Shown: piece after piece, positions 1-10,600 of the stretch
Numbering within the stretch: the stretch's first letter is position 1
How the letters are laid out: the number at the start of each line of letters is the position of its first letter
Origin: Dactylorhiza incarnata
Lineage: Eukaryota; Streptophyta; Magnoliopsida; Asparagales; Orchidaceae
NCBI GenBank assembly: GCA_033032865.1
Contig: JAWHQI010000170.1
Span: 5,843,112 to 5,907,111, forward strand
DNA: 64,000 nt
Reading direction: 5' to 3'
The notes under the pieces: generated by a model
Told to the model about the DNA's origin: nothing
Database searches by the model: none
What the model saw: the letters and a program-made list of their open reading frames with translations, nothing else
Translations under genes and position numbers: made by a program

Positions 1-154
1 TGCAACAAGCAAAGTCAATGGCGTAAAGTTTTGTAATGTCTTGTCAATGTATGAGCTATGTATGGGTTGGTTTGAGTAATATTGTTCATACCAGTTATTA
101 ATTGTTTTCCCTCTATAAATATGAGTATTGTGATATGATGAAAAAAAACTCATA

Positions 155-548
155 TTGGTGTAGCAAGAAGCAGGACTCCATTTCCCTTTCCACCACGGAG
201 GCCGAGTACAAGACGTCGTCCTTAGCAGCTCAGGAATGTGTCTGGCTAAGGAGACTAGTGGAGGATGTGGACGAAGAGGTCAGCGGACCTACTGTGCTGC
301 GTGGGGACAACGAGAGTGCATTGAAACTGGTAGCCAATCCAGTTTGTCATGCAAGGACCAAGCACATTGAGCTCGAGCATCACTTCATCAGAGAGAAGGT
401 GCTAGGAGGCTTGATCGCTGTGGAGCATGTGCGGAGTGAAGACAACCTTGCGGACATATTCACAAAGCCCCTATCTGCGGGGCCGTTCCGGAGGCTTCGC
501 TCCTTGCTTGGTGTTGTTCCCGGAGTTCACTTCAAGGGGGAGTGTTGA
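155..548 (+). pseudogene. Ty1/copia RNase H tail, 5'-truncated
   Basis: This is the C-terminal end of a copia polyprotein, covering the RNase H region. The reading frame contains [18 protein letters not shown], then ALKLV, and ends ADIFTKPL...HFKGEC. That wording matches the same region of elements A and B in this window, so it belongs to the same copia family. Similarity starts abruptly near base 155, inside the SWCSKK motif. Upstream is AT-rich intron sequence, so the rest of the element is missing. The stop codon (TGA at 546-548) lies inside the first bases of the LTR, and the polypurine tract cttcaagggggag is part of the coding sequence. Not functional alone. Confidence 0.88.
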
Positions 549-1280
549 GTTTGTGAAGTGAGCTGTCGCCCGGCGACAGTGGCTGTCGCCCAGCGACAGT
601 GGGCGAGTATCATACTCGCCGCCGAGTAGGCATCTGCCTATAAATACAGGGGTACCCCCCCCCCCCTAAAGAGTATCCATTCTGAAAGTGACGAGTAGAG
701 ACTTCAGAAGTGGCGAGTATCATCAACTCTGAGCGAGTTAGAGATACCAGAGCGCTACCCGGCGAGCATCGGACTTGGAGTAAGTTCGGCAGGCGAGCAT
801 CGGACTTGGAGCGAGTTCGGCGAGCTCTCTAGAGCGAGTAGCGAGTAGAGGAGATATCGCCCGGCGACAGTGGATATCGCCCGGCGACAGCGAGGAGGAA
901 AGAAAGCGCGCGCGGCGAGCGTGCGAGTATCCTGGAGTGCGAACAGTGAGCTTGCGAGTATCTGGAGCGCGAGCAGCGAGCTTGCGAGGATCGGAGCTAT
1001 CGCCCAGGCGACAGTCAATATCGCCCGGCGACAGCGAGAAGCGAGCTTCTGTGGCGAGGAGCGAGTATTGGAGCGAGTATCACCATCCTGGTGTGCTCGG
1101 AAGGAGGAGCGGACCTTGTCCGTGACCAGAGTGTTACTTCTTTTGGCTGTTGTGATTCAAGTTGGATGCAACTTGTATTCAGCCGTGTGAATTTGTAATT
1201 GATTGCCTAGTTGAGAAATATAAATCTTCCTTGTCCATTGTTGGTTCACTTGATCGATAGCAGACCCAAAAAATTTAACA
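543..1280 (+). mobile_element. 3' LTR of the truncated copia element (family of A and B)
   Basis: The LTR begins TGTTGAG directly after the polypurine tract and ends near 1280 with ...TTTAACA. The TATA box is TATAAATA at 639-646, followed by a C-run at 657-668. Segments at 1128-1195 match the LTR of element A (ttcaagttgg, caacttgtattcagcc). The left part of the element is gone, so no target-site duplication can be tested. It lies in the last visible intron of the minus-strand AGAMOUS gene, in opposite orientation to that gene. Confidence 0.8.
563..1035. repeat. Palindromic tRtcgcc-ggcgaYa motifs in a copia LTR
   Basis: Perfect or near-perfect inverted repeats of about 17 bp occur at 563-579 (ctgtcgcccggcgacag), 583-599, 863-890 (two units) and 1005-1033 (two units). 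Between them are many GCGAGT or ACTCGC words. The first pair lies between the LTR start and the TATA box, and the rest lie downstream of it. Element A, a member of the same family, has a different motif (agcgc/gctagcg) in the matching positions. Element C, an unrelated gypsy element, has this same motif. Confidence 0.85.
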
Positions 1281-1341
1281 TGTTTTTCGTTTACTTTCTT
1301 CTTAAAATTTCAACACTACCGCCGTGCCAATTGGAGTCTTA

Positions 1342-1536
1342 GGCTTCGTTTGGTTCGGCTTATTTGCTCCGATGAATTTGGACAAAAACGTCATTGTCAT
1401 ATCAAACATTTTATGCTTATAACTAGTTTCTTTTTTTGATAATGGTAGTAACATTTGTCATACCAAACATACATTCTATGACAATGACGATTTTGTCCAA
1501 ACTCACCGGAGCAAATAAGCCGAGCCAAACGAAGCC
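1342..1536. mobile_element. Tourist-like (PIF/Harbinger) MITE
   Basis: A 195-bp element bounded by TTA on both sides (1339-1341 and 1537-1539). The terminal inverted repeats begin GGCTTCGTTTGG and end CCAAACGAAGCC. The inverted repeat runs at least 30 bp with one mismatch, and similarity continues inward through a ttggacaaaa / ttttgtccaa pair, so most of the element can fold back. The TTA duplication and GG-start termini fit non-autonomous PIF/Harbinger (Tourist) elements. It has no coding capacity. It lies in an intron of the AGAMOUS-like gene. Confidence 0.85.
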
Positions 1537-1652
1537 TTAATCTGCTCTGATATGGTACTAACGAAGCCCAAATATCTTTCCTTTCTTATGTCTGATGAAA
1601 CTGTAATGTTCTCTTTGGAACAATTTATAATGTGAGGACTTAAGGGGCTAAC

Positions 1653-1694
1653 CTTATTGCGCAGGTACATGTTATCAGTTTGTAGTTCCATCTC
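1653..1694 (-). CDS. AG-like: AGAMOUS-like coding exon 7 (42 nt, end of K domain)
   Basis: Fourteen codons reading [14 protein letters not shown], flanked by ...TTTTGTAG before it and GTTAGC after it on the minus strand. The 42-nt size and phase 0 are those of the family. Translation past the donor does not continue the family pattern, which supports the splice site. The following intron contains the MITE and the copia LTR, and the next exon is not in the window. Confidence 0.93.
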
Positions 1695-4600
1695 CTACAA
1701 AATAGCAAATAAGCATCAATTTCAAAGTAAACAAAAAAAAAACTAAGCTGTTAAAATGAAAAGTGTTCGCACCCTTTTCTGCATGTAGTCTATCTCAGCA
1801 TACAACAATTCATTCTGATAAGAGTCATAACCAAACACCAGAAATTAAGATTTTCATAAGACTAATTTTTGTTTGTTTTCGAGATCAAAAGACTCGAATT
1901 GTAAGTAGGATGAAAAACCTTCTTAGATCTTATTTTGTTGATGCCTTTCTCCAATCTTGTTTCCAGTTGCTTCAGGTCCCTCAGACTCATGGTGGCCAGA
2001 GAATCACCCATCAAATTTCTGCACGCATTAAGAATACATTCTGTAAGAAAACAATGCAGTTTCATTGAAAAACGATGAACTCAAAATCACTTGCACTAAT
2101 TACCTGTTGGAATTCTGTAAGCTGGCGATTTGCTGACGAAGTTTTGTGGCCTCTTGTTGGTAATACTTGAGAGATGGATGAAAATTAATAGAGATGCCAT
2201 CAAAATCACAATATAACTCTGATTGTGTACTCAGAATACGAAATTTCGTAGATCACGAGTGTAGATTGAAGGCTAGGTTGCATGTTACATTTAGGTGGAG
2301 AGACCAAGAATCAATGTGCAAATATATTCTCATTGCGCTCCCTCGGGCATACAGTATTGGGCCTCTAATATGTTGAACTTTTTTTTAATTGGGTGATGTG
2401 AAAGTAGTCCGCTGGGATGTCTAACCTACTTCGATATCATATTAAATATATGCATCTAACTTAAAAACAAATTGGTTGTAGGTGGAGGCCGGGGGCCTGT
2501 AATACGAAATTTTCCGAGTTTCCTGTCATGGAATTATATTTTCATCATGTTAAATGAACACCTCACACGAAAATTGCAGAAGATAGATCGTCATGATTTA
2601 TAGATGTCTTTTAGCTTACATTCTTTGCACATGGATTACACTATTTTTTCAAGCATTACAATTCAAAACTACAATTTTGAGCAATAATAGGACCACTTTT
2701 GACAAATTGGTAAAATATTATTTCTTACTCATAATTGTTTTCTTACTTATAAGTAACTATTTGATGAATATAATACTTTAATGATAAACTCAATTATAAT
2801 GGTATGACTATTTGAATATTCTCACCCTGAGTTAGGGTGAGGTTTGCATAATTCAAACTCCTGCCTAGACTCAATGATAGTGAATGTGGAATCCTCATAA
2901 TGAGGGTCCAGCTTGAATATGAGACATTATTCAGCCAAATGTGAACCTATCAAAATCCAAATACTTAAGCTAACGAATAAGGGTCACAACTAAAGAATAT
3001 ATTACATCTCGAACTCCTTGTGCCACTAAAGAATATATTCAACCTAATCTCGTGTAATTCAAAACAATTTCTCCGCTTGCGAGGGTCTCACACATATCTA
3101 TCACTATTTAGTTCTCTTAAAAGTAAGCTTTTGGCGGATAAGTCTCCGACACCGAGAGTCTCATTTTCATAACTTTGCTAAGTAGCCAAAATCAAAGTAC
3201 CCGTGCGATGGGTCCAAGATGAGCTTATGAAAATAGTTGAAATACTCCCATCTACCCAAAATCTTAAGCAAATGATGCTCAACTCCTTGTTTGAGTTTTG
3301 AAATGTGATTATTCAATCTAATCTCATGTCTATTCGAGGCCATCGCAGGTATGCAGATGATACATAGTTATTCTACATTGGAGGAGTAGCTGTGGGTTTA
3401 CCTTATGGATGTATAAACAAATGTTTTGATCTCTGTGATTATTTTTTAATAGAAGTTACTGAGTATCAAAACTTATTACGTGAAATTCCTTTTTTTTTAA
3501 TGAGTTGAGGAGGAATGAGCTTTAATTATTGGTGGGGAAGAGACAAAACAACTTCAGTTCATGTGAATCTTATCACTTTCACTCCCCCAGAGGAATAAGC
3601 TTGATGGGGTTTCCTAAATATAGTTCGGTCGAATTGGAGATTTTTCGCCGCGACATCAACCGACTCGCCGGTAAGATTCCAACGGGCTCAGCTCGCCCAA
3701 TTCCGAGTCTGTTTGGTCTCCCAATCGGACGCTCAAATGCCGATGCGCCCATGCACGCAATCTGCGCTGCACCCCTCCAAGAGCTCAAGCGCCGCACGAG
3801 TCCCGCGCGGCTCTACTCTGCGCACGGCACCGTGCGGTGCGTGGAACAGGGAGTGCGGCACTGTTCCGCCAGCGGAATAACGCGTGGCACTGCCGCGCAG
3901 GCCGCGCGACAATTGCCGCCCCAAATGGGGGCGTTGATTCAACGCCCCCATTGGGCGCTGACTTGGTCAGCTCCCTGTGCAGCGCTCCCCAATTTGGGAG
4001 TCGCACGACAGCTTCCGCGCGGGCCACGCGACATTTAATTGTCGCGCGACCCTTCCCCCCTTTTTGGTACAGTTTTCGACACTCCCCGACGCCGCGCTCG
4101 CCGCGCGTTCCTCGCCGCCCTCGCTACCCTCTCTCCCGACGCTTGTCGTCACCTCACGAATCCCGCCTTGTTCATCCCGACGCTCGCCGTCGCCTCCCAC
4201 CATGCGCTCATCACCGCGCTCTCCGCGCTCACTCCCGGATCTTGCCGTCTCCTCTCGACGCCCACCACGCTCACCCTGGCGCTCATTTTCGCTTCCCGAC
4301 GTCCTCCATCGTCTTTTGCCTCACGCTCATCACTGCGCTCGCCGCGCTCACTCCCGGCGCTTGCCGTCGCCTCCTGATGCCCGCCGCGCTCACCTTGGCT
4401 CTCGCCATCGCCTCCCGACCGCCGTCGCCTCCTGATCATGGGGGTGTGGAGAGTAAAAATTTTCATCATGAGGGTGCGGATTGTTAGATGTATTATATTG
4501 TGCTAGATGTATTATATTGTATAGTCTGGTGGTAGACCATCTTGGGCTCACCTCTAGGTGTTGGGATCACCCTAATCCGTGTATATATATGTAAACCTAT

Positions 4601-7600
4601 TGTTGAGTAAGGTAATTGATTCATTGTTTTCCTATCATGGTATCAAAGCGATAGGGTTTCACGCACGCGTCTTCCCCTTTTCGTCTCTCTGCCGATTGAC
4701 GAGCGTTCCTGCTGATCGTCTTCTCCAAGTCGGTCGGGCTCCTCATCCCGATCCCGATCGAGCCTGCTTGATCCCGTTCCTGATCGTTTGCCTGCTTCGA
4801 TCGAGCCTGGTTCATCGTTTCCCGCTCGCCGATCTTGATCGAGCCTGCTTCATCGTCGACGACAGACGTCTTCCGCGCTTCCTTGATCGACGATCTCCCT
4901 ACTTGATCGTTTTCCATTCTTCCTTGATCGACGATCTTCCCGCCTGCTTGATCGGCCCGTTCTTCCTGCGATCTGCCGTGATCGACGATCAGCCGGTCTA
5001 CGATCCTCCCGTGATCGACGCTGTTCTGGCTGTTTGGTATCAGCACCGATGTCTTCCTCGTCTCACTCCTCTGCCTTCCTCCAGAAGGCTGATGTCATCC
5101 TCGACGGGCGAAACTACAAGGCATGGTTCGCCACCGTCGGTGTGATCCTCCGCGGTCTCGATCTATGGGGTCGCATTGACGGCACCGAACCTGCTCCTGC
5201 TGCTCCTGCTGCTGCTGCTCCTGCTGCCACCAAGGGCTCCGACTTAGCGCGATGGCGCTCTGACGACTCTCGCGCGATTGTCGTGATCTGTCAGTCTTGT
5301 GAGCTTCCTATTCGGATGGCTGCCTACGAGCTCCCTACAGCAAAGGCGATGTGGGATCACTTGCGTCGTCTCTATCAACCGTCCAGTCAGGCCCTGCGCC
5401 TACTCTCTGTATCAGACCCTTGGCGTCTGCTACCAGCGTGATCGGTCTGTTCAGACCTTCTTTGCTGAGCTCCTAGATCTCTGGCGTCAGTGCGACGAGA
5501 TGGCTCCTTCTCCCTGTGCGACATGCCCTCAGTGTGTTGCCATCTCTCGGGATCGCGACTGTCAGCGCTTGTTTGAGTTTCTTATGCGCCTACGCCCAGA
5601 GTTCGAGTCCATTCGCGCTCAGCTTCTACACCGGCATCCCCCTCCGTCTCTCAGCGATACTCTGGCCTTGGTGATCGCTGAGGAGACTCGTCTCCACTCC
5701 TTGGACTCCACTACTTCTTCTGGTGGGATGCCTCATGCTGTTCTGGCTGCTCCCCAGCTTCCACCGCAGTCCTCTCTTGTCAGTACTCCTCTACTGCCCT
5801 CGTCAAGTTATAGTGCTCTGGTGCGCCCTGTTCCTCGTCCTCCGGCGCCCTCTTCGACTCAGTCTGGTGCTCCCCGTCGTTCATCTGTCCGCTGTCACTA
5901 CTGTCAGTGCCTTGGTCATGTCAAATCTGAGTGCCGCAAGCTTCAGAGAGCTCAGCAGTCTGGTCAGCAGCGTGCTCCCGGTGCTCCTTTCTCTGCTGTG
6001 GCACAGTCTCTCTCTATTTCTGAGCTTGCACAACAGATTGCTCAGCAACTCTCTCAGGGATCCTTGCCTTACTCTACTGTCTCAGTTCTTTCACCGGATG
6101 CTTCTGATGCCTCTACCTCTCAGCCGGCAGCTTCCGCCCCTTCAGGTATCTCTTCCTCCGACTGGTTGCTTGACTCTGGAGCCTCTTTTCATATGACTCA
6201 TGATGCCACACACCTCTCATCCTGCCAGCCCGTTTCCCCTGCCCTTAGTATCATGGTAGCCAATGGTACCATTCTCCCTATTACTAGTCGTGGCCTCCTT
6301 CATACTAGTCATTTTCATATCCCCGACGTTGCCTACATACCCAAGCTATCCATGAATCTTATATCCGTCAGCCAACTCACATCCCATGGTTGCCTTGTTG
6401 TTTTTGATGAGTTTGTTTGTCGTGTGCAGGATCGTCTGACAGGGACACTCCTTGGAGTTGGCCGTCGCCGTAGTGGGGTGTACGTTCTTGATCGCCTGCA
6501 TCTTCCTTCGTCGTCTCCGGCTGCTGTCACCTTTTGTCTTCCTTCGGTGGCCTTTTCTCAGTGGCATCACCGTCTTGGTCATCCCAGTGGCCCGCGCCTT
6601 GCGTCGCTTATTAGTCATGGTTTTCTGGGTCGTGTTTCTGTTGATCGGTCTCATTCTTGTACGGGTTGTAAGCTTGGTAAACAGCTCCAACTCCCTTATC
6701 CGTCTAGTGAGTCAAGGTCTTCGCGTCCTTTTGATTTAGTTCATTCTGATGTCTGGGGTCCCGCACCGTTTGTATCAAAAGGTAGTCATCGATATTATGT
6801 TATCTTTGTTGATGATTATTCTCGTTACTGCTGGATTTATTTTATGTATTCTCGTTCTGACTTCCTTCAGATATATGTTACTTTTTCTGCTATGGTGCGC
6901 ACCTAGTTCTCTGCTTCCATTCGCATTTTTCGTTCCGATTCTGGGGGGGAGTACCTCTCTCATGCTTTTCGAGACTTGCTTGCTACTCACGGTACTCTCC
7001 CTCAGCTTGCTTGCCCTGGTGCCCATGCTCAAAATGGCACCGCTGAAAGGAAGCATCGCCACATTATTGAGACAGCACGCACCCTTCTTATTTCCTCTCA
7101 TGTGCCTCCTCACTTTTGGGCTGAGGCTGTTTCCACTGCTGTCTATCTTATTAACCTGCAGCCCTCCACTTTTCTTCAGGGTCAGAGCCCTGGTGAGTGT
7201 TTGTACTCTCGACCTCCACGTTACACTCATCTCCGTGTTTTTGGCTGTCGGTGTTATGTTCTACTCTCTCCACGTGAGCGCACCAAGCTCTCTGCTCAGT
7301 CCGTACCATGTGTCTTTCTTGGATACAGTGTTGAGCACAAGGGCTATCGATGTTATGATCCTGTTGCTCGTCGTCTTCGGATCTCCCGTGATGCCACTTT
7401 TGATGAGTCTCACCCTTTCTTTGTGTCCTTCGTCCCCCCGACCTCGCACTCATCTGTGACTTCCTCCGATGTGCAGTTTCTCACTCTTCCCACCTCACCA
7501 CCTCATGTTCCATTCTCTCCACCGGTCTGTCCTCCTCCTCTCCCGGCGCCATCGGCCTCTCCGGTCTCCCTTCCCACCTCCTCCTCTGATACACTCGTCG

Positions 7601-10600
7601 TTCCCCTTCCACATCACTACACTCGTCGTCCCCCTCCTGTCCCCTCACCTCCAGTACCCCCCGACTCAGTGCCTGTCTCCTCCAGCGAGGTCCCTGTGGA
7701 TGATCCTCCTGTGCGTCGCAACCCACCTCGTGAGCGACGTCCTCCCGACCGCCTCAGCCTTGCTACACTACCTTTGGACCTGCCTGCTCTTCCTGCTACT
7801 ACCTGTGGTACTCCAGAGCCGACTTCCTATCGTGAGGCTGCCCAGATACCTGAGTGGCAGACTGCTATGTCTGCTGAGTTGGAGGCGCTTGAGCACACTC
7901 GTACCTGGGAGTTTGCTCCTCTCCCCCATGACACTGTTCCTATTACTTGCAAGTGGGTCTTCAAGGTGAAGACTCGCTCAGATGGTTCTGTAGAGAGGTA
8001 CAAGGCCCGCCTCGTGGCTCGTGGTTTTCAGCAGGAGCAGGGACGTGACTATGATGAGACTTTTGCCCCAGTTGCTCACCTGACCACGATCCGCACTCTT
8101 GTTGCTATTGCAGTTGTTCGTCGCTGGTCTCTGTTCCAGCTCGATGTGAAGAACGCTTTTCTTCACGGTGACCTTCAGCAGGAGGTGTACATGGTCCCTC
8201 CTCCCGGTCTTTCCTCTCCTCCAGGACTTGTTTGCCGCTTGAGACGAGCTCTTTACGGGCTCAAGCAGGCGCCCCGCGTGTGGTTTGCTCGTTTCAGTTC
8301 GGCCATTACTGCCGCCGGTTTTTAGCCGAGCCCGCATGATCCAGCCTTGTTTGTGCACTCCTCTTCTCGTGGCCGGACTCTTCTATTACTGTATGTGGAT
8401 GACATGATCATTACAGGTGATGACCCTACTCATGTAACTTTCGTCAAACATCACCTCCAGCAGCAGTTTCAGATGACTGATCTTGGACAACTGAGCTATT
8501 TCTTGGGCCTTTAGGTCACCTCTACAGACCGTGGTTTTCAGCTCTCTCAGCGACGTTACACATCAGACCTTTTAGCTCGGGATGCTCTCTCTGACTCTCG
8601 CACCGTGGACACCCCTATGGAGCTTCACCTTCAGTTACGACCGGATGATGTGGTTCCACTCTCTGATCCTACTCGTTATCGTCACATTGTCGGGAGCCTC
8701 GTCTACCTTACTATTACTCGGCCCGACATTGCTCACGCTGTTCATGTTTTGAGCCAGTTTGTGGGTGCACCTACCTCTGTGCATTATGGCCATCTACTGC
8801 GGCTGTTGCGTTATCTCCAGGCGACGATTTCACGTGGTCTCTTCTACTCCAGTAGCAGTTCTCTGCAGCTTCGTGCTTACTCGGATGCTACTTGGGCCAG
8901 TGATCCCGTTGACCGCCGATCTGTCACTGGTTTCTGTCTATTCTTGGGTACTTCACTTATTGCCTGGAAGTCCATGAAACAGACAGGGGTTTCTCGTTCC
9001 AGTACTGAGGCTGAGCTGCGTGCCATGGCTACTACTACTGAGGACATTATTTGGCTCCGCTGGCTCCTTGAGGATCTTGGTGTCTCTTCTCCGGATCCCA
9101 CTCCACTCCATTGTGATAACACCGGTGCCATTCAGATCACCTTGAATCCGGTGAAGCATTCTCTTTCCAAGCACATCGGGGTGGATGCTTTCTTCCTTCG
9201 TGAGCAGTATGGTCGGGGAACTCTTACTCCTTCCTTTGTTCCTTCTGAGCAGCAGCTTGCAGACTTGATGACTAAGCTGCAGACTCGGTCCCAACATGCT
9301 TATCTATTATCCAAACTCTCGGTGTATGAACCCCCGTGAGTTTGAGGGGGGGTGTTAGATGTATTATATTGTGCTATATGTATTATATTGTATAGTCTGG
9401 TGGTAGACCATCTTGGGCTCACCTCTGGGTGTTGGGATCACCCTAATCCGTGTATATATATGTAAACCTATTGTTGAGTAAGGTAATTGATTCATTGTTT
9501 TCCTATCACGGATAACCACACCCTTAGTGGCACAATTACCAATACGCCCTCCTCAGAAACTATAAAAATGGCCCTGGACCCTCATTTGAAGACAAATTGC
9601 ATTCCACACCAGAGAGAGCTCCTTCGAAGATTCCTCGGGATTCTCCTCTGACGCTTGAAGATCTGCTTCAACTCCTCGAAGATCTCCTTCGGGACTCGAA
9701 AATCTCACTTTCTTCTGAAAGACGACTCAAAGATCTCATTTTCTTCAGAAAGGCGACTCGAAGATCTCACTTTCTTACGGAAGGCGACTTGAAGTTCTCA
9801 CTTTCTTCTGGAAGGATACCTGAAGATCTCACTTGGCTCCCGGCTCCAAGTCCAAAGCTTCAGTTTCCGCATTTGTCATCTCAAAAGCCTTAGATCACGC
9901 TTCTCGGCCCTCCGCCTTCACCAACTGCAGCGCTTTCTAAGATCTCATTGTAACAAGCGGTGACATGTCATCTTCAGGAAACTACTACATGTAAAACTCA
10001 AAAAAATAGTGGAATTTGGTCGGGACTGATCCGGCCCCGTGGTTTTTTATCCTTTCAAAGTTTTCTACGTAAAAAGCAACTTTGTCAACCGTTGGTCTTC
10101 TCTGTGAATTGTTTGCGCGCTCGTCTAACTCTTACGCTAAGACGGTTCATTTCGGCCGAACCGTGAGAACGTCGAGCGACCCGCAACAAAGCTAAATACA
10201 CATTATGTTTCCATGCACCAGGAGTGTACAACCTCGGGTTCGCCCAGAGCCAGAAAACGGAATCAAGCCAGGGTCAAGCTCCAATAGGAAGAAGTCTAGC
10301 GCGGGGGCAAGCCATGTGCGACACCCCGGGCGAGAACGAACAGTGAGTGGGCCTCTCACAGACCACTCGCGTGTAGTGCCCTCGCACGAGAGCGAGCAAG
10401 AAGTAACTAGCGCGGCATCAGTCCTTCACGGACTACTCGCGGCGAGAGCCGCGCGAGCGCGAATAGGCCAAAGTAGCGAGTGGTACTCTCCCGGGCCACT
10501 CGCGGCAAGGGTTAAGCGAGCGGGTCGGGTAGCGAGTGGCGCGCTTACGGGCCACTCGCGAGTTGGTACTCGCCCAAGGGTCGGCGAGTGGTGCATGGAA

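Larger units (their letters stand above)
3530..10202 (+). mobile_element. GC-rich solo LTR (H1), split by copia element G
   Basis: About 1.65 kb in two parts, 3530-4481 and 9509-10202, separated by element G and its CGGAT duplication. The second part has a TATA box (tataaaaa, 9561-9568), a run of degenerate direct repeats (gaagatctcactttctt-like, 9650-9830) and an end with gtggttttttatccttt and ttttctacg that matches the end of H2 (12990-13242). The first part is very GC- and CpG-rich, with degenerate repeats such as cgctcactcccgg. The left border is uncertain. ATTAT at 3525-3529 and 10202-10206 could be the target-site duplication but would leave a non-canonical LTR end. No primer site or coding region follows. 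Confidence 0.6.

Noticed and set aside
1763..2068. Plus-strand ORF over 1763-2068
   Set aside because: It is the antisense of two K-domain exons of the AGAMOUS-like gene, whose splice sites and wording are clear.
3529..4487. Overlapping GC-rich ORFs at 3529-4487 as genes
   Set aside because: The composition is CpG-rich and degenerate-repetitive, and frames are open on both strands. The stretch is the U3-like part of a solo LTR.
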